From an uncultured Desulfuromonadales bacterium (GTDB lineage Bacteria > Desulfobacterota > Desulfuromonadia > Desulfuromonadales > Geopsychrobacteraceae): DNA of 21,229 nt. Both the position numbers and the translations under genes were made by a program. The stretch lies in assembly GCA_947259685.1 (NCBI GenBank), contig CAMYNC010000061.1:1-21229 (forward strand), read 5' to 3'. This document shows positions 13,232-20,609 of this stretch, one piece after another (the stretch's first letter is position 1; every line of letters begins with the position of its first letter). The notes under the pieces were generated by a model that worked only from the letters and a program-made list of their open reading frames with translations, had not been told where the DNA came from and did not search any database.

Positions 13232-14102
13232 AGCAATCAGCTGCAACGGCCGCCCCTGCGAGATTGAGGTCGAGGGACTAACGCGCAGTTTCGGAAAAAC
13301 CGTCGCCGTAGACAGGATCGCTTTTCGGGTCGGCCGGGGTGAACTGTTCGCTTTTTTAGGTCCGAACGGTGCAGGAAAAACCACCACCATCAACATGCTG
13401 ACCGGACTGATAAAACCGGACGCCGGCGAGGTACGCTATCACGGTGAACGGTTCGATCCAAAACGGCTCGCAGTTAAACGTCTTATCGGCGTGGTGCCGC
13501 AGCATAACAACCTTGACCGCGAGCTGACAGCTGCCGAGAACCTGCTGATCCACGGTCGTTTATTCGGCATGTCGGGAAAAGGCTTACAAGAGCGCATCGA
13601 CAGTTGCCTGGACTTCGCCGATCTTGCCGAGAAACGCGACACCCCGGCCAGCAAACTCTCCGGCGGCATGCAGCGCAAGCTGGTGATCGCCCGCGCCCTG
13701 CTCCACCAGCCGGAAATCCTGTTTCTGGATGAGCCGACCGTCGGCCTCGACCCGCACAGCCGCCGCAAGATGTGGGCTTTTTTGCGGCGCATCAACCAGG
13801 AGCAGCAGTGCACCGTCTTTCTCACCACTCACTATATCGAAGAAGCCGAAGCCCTGGCCGACCGGGTGCTGATCATCGACCAGGCAAAAATCATCGCTGG
13901 CGGCACACCTGACGCGCTGAAAAAATCTGCCGGCGACTATGTCCTCGATATCTATAACGCCGATGAAATTCAGAATGAGTTTTTTGCCGACCGGCAAACA
14001 GCCTTGAAACGATTGGAACAGCTCGACACCTCGGTGCGCATCCGCGAGACCACGCTGGAGGATGTATTCCTGCAGCTGACCGGCAAAAGGATCGAAGCAT
14101 GA
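13218..14102 (+). CDS. ABC-2 type transporter ATP-binding protein
   Basis: 294 residues. One ABC ATPase domain of the DrrA/NodI efflux class: Walker A GPNGAGKTT (48-56), Q-loop VVPQHN (93-98), signature LSGGMQRK (147-154), Walker B ILFLDEPT (167-174) and H-loop His205. The C-terminal tail (about 225-294) is typical of this class. It powers the permease encoded next, by a 4-base ATGA overlap. The start is TTG at 13218, with GGAGG six bases upstream, overlapping the end of cbiK by 14 bases; no ATG precedes Walker A in this frame, so the TTG is firm and translation is probably coupled to cbiK. Its substrate is unknown; its place in a riboswitch-controlled B12 set suggests a tetrapyrrole or cobalt-linked compound. 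Confidence 0.92.
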   Translation: MSCAEAISCNGRPCEIEVEGLTRSFGKTVAVDRIAFRVGRGELFAFLGPNGAGKTTTINMLTGLIKPDAGEVRYHGERFDPKRLAVKRLIGVVPQHNNLDRELTAAENLLIHGRLFGMSGKGLQERIDSCLDFADLAEKRDTPASKLSGGMQRKLVIARALLHQPEILFLDEPTVGLDPHSRRKMWAFLRRINQEQQCTVFLTTHYIEEAEALADRVLIIDQAKIIAGGTPDALKKSAGDYVLDIYNADEIQNEFFADRQTALKRLEQLDTSVRIRETTLEDVFLQLTGKRIEA

Positions 14103-14842
14103 TACTGCACGGTGTGCGCGCAATTTACCTGCGCGAAACCCTGATTCTGCGCCGCAAGCTGCTCAAAACCTTGCTGGCTTCAGCGATCTCGCCAGCGCTC
14201 TTCCTGCTCGCTTTCGGTTACGGAGTCGGCCGCGGCGCCCAGGTTGGTGGAGTCGACTATCTGGCCTTTTTGCTGCCAGGTTTGCTGACCATGAGCAGCA
14301 TGAACCAGGCCTACGGCATCGCCACAGAGATCAATATCTCGCGCTTCTATTTCAAGGTGTTCGAAGAATACCTGCTGGCCCCCATGCAGCGCTGGCAAAT
14401 TATCCTCGGCGAAACAGGCTACGGCATCACCAAGGGGCTCATCCCGGTGGTGATCATCGGCATCTATAGCCTGCTCTGTGGCGTCAGCCTGAATTTCGGC
14501 CCACTGTTCCTGTTCGCCCTGCTGCTGCATCTGGCGGTTTTCGCCCTGCTCGGGTTCATTGCCGCAATGATCGTCAAAAGCCACAGTGACCAGGCGACCA
14601 TCAATGCCTTTTTAATCACGCCGATGATGTTTCTTTCCGGTACATTTTTCCCGGTCGACCAGATGCCATTGGCAATCCGTGCAGTGGCCAGCATCTTTCC
14701 CCTGACCTATTCCACGCAATTGATCCGTGCGACCTTGACGCCTGGAGCAGTGGTGAATTACGCACTATACGGCCTGCTGGTTGGAATTCTGCTGGTGCTG
14801 TTTTTTATTGCCAAGCGGATTGTTGGCAGGGTTGAAATATGA
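14099..14842 (+). CDS. ABC-2 type transporter permease
   Basis: 247 residues with about six membrane helices, the standard size for an ABC-2 permease of the NodJ/DrrB class. The N-terminal amphipathic segment (RAIYLRETLILRRKLLKTLL), the loop FEEYLLAPMQRWQIILGE (the ATPase-contacting coupling region) and the late motif LSGTFFPVDQMPLAIR-AVASIFPLTYSTQLIR are all recognisable. It pairs with the ATPase gene overlapping it by 4 bases. Members usually export lipids, polysaccharides or hydrophobic small molecules; NodJ/DrrB family position alone does not give a substrate. Being second and third in a B12-riboswitch operon between cbiK and a BtuCDF set is the only clue to function. Confidence 0.92.
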   Translation: MILHGVRAIYLRETLILRRKLLKTLLASAISPALFLLAFGYGVGRGAQVGGVDYLAFLLPGLLTMSSMNQAYGIATEINISRFYFKVFEEYLLAPMQRWQIILGETGYGITKGLIPVVIIGIYSLLCGVSLNFGPLFLFALLLHLAVFALLGFIAAMIVKSHSDQATINAFLITPMMFLSGTFFPVDQMPLAIRAVASIFPLTYSTQLIRATLTPGAVVNYALYGLLVGILLVLFFIAKRIVGRVEI

Positions 14843-14850
14843 CTCATTAT

Positions 14851-15072
14851 TCACCGCAGAGGCCGCCGAGATCGCAGAGAAAAGACAAAATCAAAAAAAG
14901 CTCTACAACCAATAAAAAGGATTTTGAAACTGCAATAGACAGAGGTCAGCAACAAAAACGCCAAGGGACCGAAAGCAAGAGTTAAATATGACTTTCTCGA
15001 TATTCATGGTGTCACCCTGGCATGGGGACAAATATAAGGTTCTCTCGGCGGTCTCTGCGCTCTCTGCGGTAA
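14851..15072. repeat. MITE-like repeat with CCGCAGAG terminal inverted repeats
   Basis: The left arm (14851-14884: TCACCGCAGAGGCCGCCGAG, then ATCGCAGAGAAAAG) and right arm (15039-15072: ending CTCTCTGCGGTAA) are imperfect reverse complements, each built of GCAGAG-type units. The about 150-base centre is AT-rich with no gene. I recall GCAGAG-unit inverted repeats as common intergenic sequences in related genomes, but cannot check. It separates the ABC-2 permease from btuC within the B12 gene set and ends 16 bases before the btuC ATG. No promoter or terminator was found inside it. Confidence 0.6.
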
Positions 15073-15088
15073 AAATAGTTATTTACAT

Positions 15089-16039
15089 ATGAAAAAACTC
15101 ATCATCAGCATATTCATCCTCAGCCTGGCCGGCTCCTGCCTGATTGGCTCGACGGCGATTAACCCACTCAACGCCACCCCGGTTGAGCAAGACATCCTGC
15201 TCTCGTTGCGCCTGCCACGGGTGCTGTTTTCAGCCGTCATTGGCGCGATGCTCGGTCTTTCTGGCAGCGTCTACCAGCTGACCCTGAAGAATCCGCTGGC
15301 CGACAGCTTTACTACCGGCGCGGCCAGTTCTTCGGCGTTAGGCGCGGTGCTCGCGATCGCCTTCGGCCTGCCGTTGCCGCTGGTGCCGCTGACTGCGCTG
15401 GCGACTGGTTTGATCGGCCTGCTGACCGTCTATCGGTTGTCGAAAACCAACGGCGTGATTAATCCAGTGACAATGATTCTGGCTGGCGTGGTGATGAACA
15501 TCGTCGCCTCCTCGGTGATCAGTTTCGCCAAATACTTCTTTGAGGACTCTCTCTCCTCCATCGTCTTCTGGCTGATGGGTGGCTTCTTTGTCGTCGACTG
15601 GGGGAAATTGCTGCTCTGCGCAGCAATGCTGCTGATCGCATACCTGCTGTTTAGCGGCCGGGCCCTGCAGTTAAACATGCTGGCCCTTGACGAACACTCG
15701 GCACAAAGCCTCGGCGTCAATGTCGACCGGTTGCGCACTCTGGCTTTTGTTGTGGCCACGGCATTGGTGGCTGTCGCCGTCAGCCACACCGGAATCATCG
15801 GCTTCGTCGGTCTGATCGTGCCGCACGTCGCCCGCAGCCTGTTCGGCAGTGATATGAAACAGAACCTGTTTTTCTCCTCGCTGCTCGGTGGGCTGCTACT
15901 GGTATTGGCCGATGCAGCATCACGAACCATCATCCCTGGCGGCGCAGAGCTTCCGGTCGGGATCATTACCGCCCTGCTCGGCGGCATCTTTTTTCTTTAC
16001 CTGCTGCAAACCCGCCGCGAGAGGTTCTGGCATGGCTGA
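15089..16039 (+). CDS. btuC: BtuC/FecCD-type ABC transporter permease
   Basis: 316 residues, all-helical membrane protein of the FecCD/BtuC family (ten helices expected). Seen: the SLRLPRVLFSAVIGAMLGLSG segment (39-59) that opens every family member, NPLADSFTTGAASSSALGAVL, the ATPase-contact loop LALDEHSAQSLGVNVDRLR (about 199-217) and GFVGLIVPHVARSLFG. It forms the channel of an importer with the BtuD- and BtuF-type proteins encoded after it. The family carries corrinoids, haem and siderophores; the riboswitch and cbiK/cbiL neighbours favour a corrinoid or cobalt-tetrapyrrole. The ATG has no evident ribosome binding site, as the repeat element ends just before it. The stop overlaps btuD by 8 bases. 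Confidence 0.9.
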   Translation: MKKLIISIFILSLAGSCLIGSTAINPLNATPVEQDILLSLRLPRVLFSAVIGAMLGLSGSVYQLTLKNPLADSFTTGAASSSALGAVLAIAFGLPLPLVPLTALATGLIGLLTVYRLSKTNGVINPVTMILAGVVMNIVASSVISFAKYFFEDSLSSIVFWLMGGFFVVDWGKLLLCAAMLLIAYLLFSGRALQLNMLALDEHSAQSLGVNVDRLRTLAFVVATALVAVAVSHTGIIGFVGLIVPHVARSLFGSDMKQNLFFSSLLGGLLLVLADAASRTIIPGGAELPVGIITALLGGIFFLYLLQTRRERFWHG

Positions 16040-16769
16040 GTTGCGGGTTGATGCTCTGCATTTCTCGCGCGGTGATTTCCAACTAAACCTGGGCGAGTTG
16101 ACCATCGCTCAGGGTGAAAAGGTCGCCATCCTCGGCGAGAACGGCAGCGGGAAAAGCACCCTGCTGCAACTGCTCTGCGGGGTACTGCAGGGGAATGGAA
16201 AAATCCTTTACGACAGTCGCGCCCTAAATATGATCCCTGTGCCGGAACGCGCCCACATCTTCTCACTGTTGCCGCAGTTTTCCGAAGTCATTTTTCCCTT
16301 CAGTGTCGAGGAGGTCGTGCTGTTCGGCCGTTTTCCGCACAGTCTGGGAAATAGTTTCAGCGCCGAAGACATACGGTTAAGTGAACAACAGTTAGAAAAA
16401 CTCGACCTGCTTCGGTTGCGCAACCGACGCTTCAACCAACTTTCCGGTGGCGAAAAGCGGCGGGTGATGCTGGCGCGGGTGCTCAATCAACAAGCGCCGA
16501 TTATCTATTTGGATGAACCGAACGCCAGCCTTGATATCCGCCATACCCTGGAAATATTCGAACTGTTGACCGGACGGGATGAAACGGTCATCTCTCCGGT
16601 GCACGATATCAATCTGGCGGAGCGTTTCTTTGAGCGTTTTCTGCTACTCAAAGAGGGACAACTTCTGGCCGATGTGAATCGCGACCAGCTGACCCCGGAA
16701 CTATTGACGGAGACCTATGATGTCCAAGTTACTCGCGGCGCTGCTGCTTTTACTTTTCAGCACCAGTAG
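16032..16769 (+). CDS. btuD: BtuD-type ABC transporter ATP-binding protein
   Basis: 245 residues from the ATG at 16032 (AGAGG seven bases upstream). The frame is open further upstream, but that stretch lies inside btuC and has no ABC features. ATPase motifs: Walker A GENGSGKST (35-43), Q-loop LLPQFS (79-84), signature LSGGEKRR (137-144), Walker B IIYLDEPN (157-164) and H-loop His191 in SPVHDINLAERF. The HDINLA phrase is typical of the FepC/BtuD importer class. It energises the BtuC-type permease. The gene overlaps btuC by 8 bases and btuF by 50 bases, so all three are translationally linked. Confidence 0.9.
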   Translation: MAELRVDALHFSRGDFQLNLGELTIAQGEKVAILGENGSGKSTLLQLLCGVLQGNGKILYDSRALNMIPVPERAHIFSLLPQFSEVIFPFSVEEVVLFGRFPHSLGNSFSAEDIRLSEQQLEKLDLLRLRNRRFNQLSGGEKRRVMLARVLNQQAPIIYLDEPNASLDIRHTLEIFELLTGRDETVISPVHDINLAERFFERFLLLKEGQLLADVNRDQLTPELLTETYDVQVTRGAAAFTFQHQ

Positions 16770-17505
16770 TTTTGCCGCACAGCGGATTGTCATCCTCGCC
16801 CCGGCTGCTGCCGACATCCTCGAAAAGCTCGCTGCGGCTGAGCTGGTGGTCGGCAAAACCCGAAACGTGCAGGAATTTCCCCAGGCGGAAAAAGTCGGCT
16901 CACACATCCGGCCGAACCTCGAGATCATCACTTTACTGCAGCCTGACCTGCTGGTGATCTCCTCGAACAAGTTCTTCTCACAAGAGATGGCAGCTGCGAT
17001 CGATGCGCAGATCTTCTACTACAAACCGAACAGCCTGGAGGAGATTCTCGAGCAGACGCGCAAACTGGCAATGCTGATCGGACGTGAGGAACAAGCATTG
17101 ACCCTGATCGAGCAGCAACACGAAAAACTCAAACAAGTTAAGCCCCTGGAGCAGGCACCAAAAGTGATCTACGAAATTACCGAGGCACCCCTGACTATCG
17201 CCGGAACCGGCAATATTCTCGCCGACATCATCACCTCCGCCGGCGGTGAATTCGTCAGCGGCGGCAAACGCAAGCTGCTACGCTTTAATCCCGAGGCGGT
17301 GCTGGCGCTGCAACCTGATATTTACCTCTGGCAGGTCGGACCGATGAACCAGCAACCCACACCGCCGGCTGAACGTGGTCAATATCGGTTGTTGCAGGCC
17401 GATTATCTGCAGGTTGATCAGCTGCAGTATTCGCGGGCTAATACCAGAAGTTTTGACAATGTGTTGGAATTGAACAGATATTTTTTGGTACGAAGAAACA
17501 ATTAA
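16720..17505 (+). CDS. btuF: BtuF-type periplasmic binding protein
   Basis: 261 residues from the second of two adjacent ATGs (GGAG seven bases upstream; the first ATG at 16717 is four bases from it). Signal peptide MSKLLAALLLLLFSTSSFA, cleaved before AQR. The mature part has the class III binding protein layout: RIVILAPAAADILEKL, VVGKTRN, PNLEIITLLQPDLLVIS (first lobe), a long linking helix near 110-140, then PLTIAGTGNILADIITSAGG and RFNPEAVLALQPDIYLWQ (second lobe). It delivers substrate to the BtuCD channel. The ligand could be cobalamin, cobinamide, a cobalt-tetrapyrrole or even haem; context favours the B12 route. It is unusually deeply overlapped with btuD (50 bases). A palindromic element begins one base after its stop codon. 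Confidence 0.88.
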   Translation: MSKLLAALLLLLFSTSSFAAQRIVILAPAAADILEKLAAAELVVGKTRNVQEFPQAEKVGSHIRPNLEIITLLQPDLLVISSNKFFSQEMAAAIDAQIFYYKPNSLEEILEQTRKLAMLIGREEQALTLIEQQHEKLKQVKPLEQAPKVIYEITEAPLTIAGTGNILADIITSAGGEFVSGGKRKLLRFNPEAVLALQPDIYLWQVGPMNQQPTPPAERGQYRLLQADYLQVDQLQYSRANTRSFDNVLELNRYFLVRRNN

Positions 17506-17604
17506 CCCCCCTCTCCCTGAGGGAGAGGGCCAGGGTGAGGGGGCTTTCAAGCAGAAAACTTCCCCTCATCCGGCCTTCGGCCACCTTCTCCCTCAGGGAG
17601 AAGG
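17506..17604. repeat. Paired REP-like palindromes between btuF and cbiL
   Basis: Two similar palindromes in opposite orientation: CCCTCTCCC-TGA-GGGAGAGGG (17509-17529) and CCTTCTCCC-TCA-GGGAGAAGG (17584-17604), with a GGCC-TTC-GGCC hairpin (17572-17582) between, and matching CCAGGGTGAGGGG/CCCCTCATCCGG shoulders. Each is a perfect stem. The CCCTCTCCC...GGTGAGGG sequence is a REP-like type I recall from many proteobacterial genomes. It begins right after the btuF stop codon and could stabilise upstream mRNA or lower cbiL expression. Confidence 0.7.
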
Positions 17605-17647
17605 TTTGAACGAAAGAAAAACGCTTACCAAAGGAAAATTGAACGAT

Positions 17648-18379
17648 ATGCAAAAAGCCCAACCCGGACATTTCTACGCGGTCGGCATCGGCCCCGGTTC
17701 TCCCGACCTGCTGACCATTCGTGCGATGCGGATCATCGAGTCGGCCGACATCATCCTCACCCCACAGGCCAAGGGAACCAACCGTTCGCTGGCTCTGAAC
17801 GCCATTGAACCTTACCTGCGCGAGCAGCAGGTGATGACTGTCAACTACCCGATGCAGCGCAACGGTAACCACACCCGTGAGCGCTGGAACGCGGTTGCGG
17901 ATGACGTTCTGGAAAAGTTGCAGAAGGGCAAGTCGGTGGCGATGATCACCATCGGCGATCCGCTGATTTTCGCCACCACCAGCTACCTGCTCTACGGTCT
18001 GGCCGATGCTTTGGAGAAAGAAAAGATCCATCTGATCCCTGGCATCAGCGCTTTTCAGATCGGGGCCAGCCGTTTCCATGATCCGCTGACCCTGCAGGAG
18101 GATCGCCTGACGCTGATGTCCGCCACCGACCTCACTGCGGTTGAAAATGCTCTCGATCATTGCGAGACCCTGGTGCTCTACAAAGCGGCCGGGGTGATTG
18201 CTGAATTGCTCCAGCTGTTGAGTACACGTAACTTACTCAGCTCGAGCAAACTGGTCAGTTGTGCTGAACAGGGGGATGGAGAGCTGTTGATCGACAATCT
18301 GGAAAACGGGATTACTGAAGAACTACCTTACATGACGACGATGATTATTCGAATTGGAAATAAGGACTGGCAGAAATAA
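17648..18379 (+). CDS. cbiL: Precorrin-2/cobalt-factor II C20-methyltransferase
   Basis: 243 residues from the ATG at 17648. It methylates C20 of the macrocycle with S-adenosylmethionine; following cobalt insertion by CbiK the substrate would be cobalt-factor II. Class III tetrapyrrole methylase features: GIGPGSPDLLTIRA (13-26) for SAM, the TLTPQAKG-like segment ILTPQAKGTNRS, MITIGDPLIFATTSYLL (catalytic cleft), LIPGISAFQIGASR and YKAAGVIAEL. The start is not certain: AAAGGA is 13 bases from the ATG but only about five from an in-frame TTG at 17639, and the frame is open from 17606. It is the last gene of the B12 set; the other cbi genes are elsewhere. No terminator was found downstream. Confidence 0.93.
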   Translation: MQKAQPGHFYAVGIGPGSPDLLTIRAMRIIESADIILTPQAKGTNRSLALNAIEPYLREQQVMTVNYPMQRNGNHTRERWNAVADDVLEKLQKGKSVAMITIGDPLIFATTSYLLYGLADALEKEKIHLIPGISAFQIGASRFHDPLTLQEDRLTLMSATDLTAVENALDHCETLVLYKAAGVIAELLQLLSTRNLLSSSKLVSCAEQGDGELLIDNLENGITEELPYMTTMIIRIGNKDWQK

Positions 18380-18484
18380 TAAATAATTACTAATCCTCAC
18401 TAGCATTTCGCCGACAGTTTCGTTAAACTGCTTAAATTAACCTAATTTATTTTCACGCTGTACAGGTACTTAAAGAGGTAGCAG

Positions 18485-20047
18485 ATGAGTCAAGGGCGAG
18501 CGACAGTCAAACAACTGATCGATCGGATGCAGCAGGAAGAGAACTTTCCGGCGATCTCGCAACACATCAGCGAAATCAACTGCAAAGCCTCCCCAAACAG
18601 CGATTCCTCAGCCAACCAACTGGCGAAGTTGATTCTGCGTGACTACTCCCTGACCAGTCGCCTGCTGAAAGTCTCAAACTCAGCAATGTACGGTCAATTT
18701 TCCGGCACCATTTCCACGGTCTCGCGAGCGGTGGTGGTCCTTGGCTTCGAGCAGGTGCAGTCTTCGGCAGCCGGGATGATCTTTTTTGAGCACCTGCAGG
18801 ACAAGTCGAAATCGCACTATGTCAAAGAAGCGGTTCTCTCGGCATTTTTAAGCGGGATTCTTGCCCGTGACCTGGCGAAAAACCTCAACCTGGATGGCTG
18901 GGAGAACTATTTTATCGGCGCCATGTTTCACAACTTCGGCCGGCTGCTGGCGATGTATTATTTTCCTGAGGAATTTTCCGGCTACCAGCAACTGCTTGAA
19001 GAAGGGATCGATGCCAACCAAGCCAGCCGACAAGCCCTAGGGGTGAGTTTTAGCGACCTTGGAGTCGGGGTGGCTAAATCCTGGAGTCTGCCGGACCAAA
19101 TCGTCATCAGCATGCAGCTGGCGGATAAAGCGGAGCTGGAAAAAGATACGAAAAAGGTTGATCACCAGCAGGTCCTGCCCCAGTTCGCCAATGAACTCTG
19201 CGACATCACCATGAACGTTGCCCCCCAGGCTCGGGAAATTCACCTGAAGAAAATTCTTGAGACATACAAGAAACTCTATTCGTTACGTGAAAATGACGTC
19301 GTCATAATGATGGATGAAGCGATCAAAGAGATGCAGAGCTTTTCCGAAGCACTGCGGCTGAATCGTGGCGATCTGAAGCGCCTGGAAAAGCGCAGCTTCA
19401 AAGCCAAACAAGCGGCACCTGAGAACGAGCCCGCTTTAGAAGACAAGACCGCTGTTCCGCAACCCTCGCTGCATCGCTTCGAAATATCCAAGCCTGCCCA
19501 AAGCACCGAAAAACTCAGCCTGCAGGAGGAACGCAAGCAAAGTTTGCAGAGCGGCATCCAGGAGATCACCAATGTCATGCTCGAGGAGTTCACCCTCGAC
19601 GAGATTTTCAGCATGATCCTGGAAACCATCTATCTTGGAATCGGCTTCGACCGGGTGGTGATCTTTTTTAAAAACCCGCAAAAAGAGCAGATGCTGGCCC
19701 GTTTCGGCCTTGGAGCTTACACGGCACATATCATTCGCAACTTCAGTTTTCCTCTTAACCCGAAGCATAACGACCTGTTTAATATGGCCATGCGTGAGAA
19801 TAAGGATCTGTATATCGGCAATATTTCTGACGCCGAGCTCAAAGGATTTAAGCCGGAGTGGTTCAAGGGACAGATTTTTTGCCCCAGCTTTGCCCTCTAT
19901 CCGATCATCATCGGCGGCAAGCAGGTCGGACTGATTTTCGCCGGCCATGACGAAGCCGGCGAACATCTCGATTCGGAACAGCTGAACTCACTGAAAACCC
20001 TGCGCAATCAGGCTGCGCTGGCGATTAAACAAAGTTGGACCGACTGA
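18485..20047 (+). CDS. HDOD domain protein with C-terminal GAF domain
   Basis: 520 residues, cytoplasmic. The HDOD domain (about 12-215) shows FPAISQHISEI, LAKLILRDYSLTSRLLKVSNSAMYG, TVSRAVVVLGFEQVQ and MFHNFGRLLAMYYFP. Where true HD phosphohydrolases have His-Asp, this has His-Asn (149-150), so no metal-dependent phosphodiesterase activity is expected, as usual for HDOD. A charged linker (about 310-355) leads to a GAF domain (about 357-518, TLDEIFSMILETIYLGIGFDRVVIFF to LKTLRNQAALAIKQS). It is likely a signalling adaptor whose GAF domain senses a small ligand. GAGGT stands six bases before the ATG. A 105-base AT-rich gap separates it from cbiL, so it probably has its own promoter, though none is clear. 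Confidence 0.88.
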   Translation: MSQGRATVKQLIDRMQQEENFPAISQHISEINCKASPNSDSSANQLAKLILRDYSLTSRLLKVSNSAMYGQFSGTISTVSRAVVVLGFEQVQSSAAGMIFFEHLQDKSKSHYVKEAVLSAFLSGILARDLAKNLNLDGWENYFIGAMFHNFGRLLAMYYFPEEFSGYQQLLEEGIDANQASRQALGVSFSDLGVGVAKSWSLPDQIVISMQLADKAELEKDTKKVDHQQVLPQFANELCDITMNVAPQAREIHLKKILETYKKLYSLRENDVVIMMDEAIKEMQSFSEALRLNRGDLKRLEKRSFKAKQAAPENEPALEDKTAVPQPSLHRFEISKPAQSTEKLSLQEERKQSLQSGIQEITNVMLEEFTLDEIFSMILETIYLGIGFDRVVIFFKNPQKEQMLARFGLGAYTAHIIRNFSFPLNPKHNDLFNMAMRENKDLYIGNISDAELKGFKPEWFKGQIFCPSFALYPIIIGGKQVGLIFAGHDEAGEHLDSEQLNSLKTLRNQAALAIKQSWTD

Positions 20048-20174
20048 AAAGACCTTTTAACCGGCCATTTTCCAAAATCAAAAAAACTCCCCCGCTGAGG
20101 CTGGCACTTCGCAGATTCTTTGGTCATAATAATACCTGACCTAATCGCCAGACACTCAGCAAAGGAGATGACCA

Positions 20175-20573
20175 GTGTACGATCCCTACAGCACCCACCA
20201 GATAAGCATCGGCTACATCCTGTGGATATTCGGCTTCACCGGTGCACACCGCTTTTACTATGGTAAACCGGTCTCCGGCACCATCTACTTTTTCACCCTC
20301 GGCCTGCTCGGCATCGGCTGGCTGATCGACCTGTTTTTGATTCCAAGCATGGACCGCCAAGCTGATGAGCGCTTTCAAAACGGCCCACTCGAATACAGCA
20401 TCGCCTGGGTATTGCTGACCTTTCTGGGGATGTTCGGCGTGCATCGCATGTACATGGGCAAGTGGATTACCGGGATCATTTACCTCGCCACTGGAGGGCT
20501 TTTTCTCGTCGGCTACCTGTATGACTACTGGACCCTGAACACGCAGGTTTCCGAAGTCAACCAAGGAGGCTAA
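20175..20573 (+). CDS. Membrane protein with two TM2 domains
   Basis: 132 residues. Two copies of the TM2 unit: GYILWIFGFTGAHRFYYGKPVSG with GLLGIGWLIDLFLIP (about 13-57), and WVLLTFLGMFGVHRMYMGKWITG with FLVGYLYDYWT (about 78-120). Each has the G-x-H-R-F/M-Y-x-G turn and a polar Asp in the second helix, giving about four membrane segments. The biochemical function of bacterial TM2 proteins is not established. The start is GTG, with AAAGGAG seven bases upstream; a nearby ATG (20168) is in another frame. It lies 127 bases after the HDOD-GAF gene and 36 bases before the VOC gene. Confidence 0.88.
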   Translation: MYDPYSTHQISIGYILWIFGFTGAHRFYYGKPVSGTIYFFTLGLLGIGWLIDLFLIPSMDRQADERFQNGPLEYSIAWVLLTFLGMFGVHRMYMGKWITGIIYLATGGLFLVGYLYDYWTLNTQVSEVNQGG

Positions 20574-20609
20574 TCCCTGAATCCGTGGGTCAACGAAACG
20601 GAGGAGCTT

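Noticed and set aside
15888..16031. N-terminal extension of btuD
   Set aside because: This in-frame stretch lies inside btuC, is rich in Cys, Ser and Pro and lacks ABC-domain features; ATG 16032 has a ribosome binding site.
14851..17604. Repeats considered as a CRISPR array
   Set aside because: The repeats are paired inverted arms, not regularly spaced direct repeats with unique spacers, and no cas gene is present.
17438..18160. 240-residue minus-strand open frame
   Set aside because: Antisense to cbiL and the palindromic repeats; its middle is a translation of the repeat element.
20104..20123. Sigma54-like TGGCAC upstream of the TM2 gene
   Set aside because: The -12 position does not carry TTGC at the required distance.
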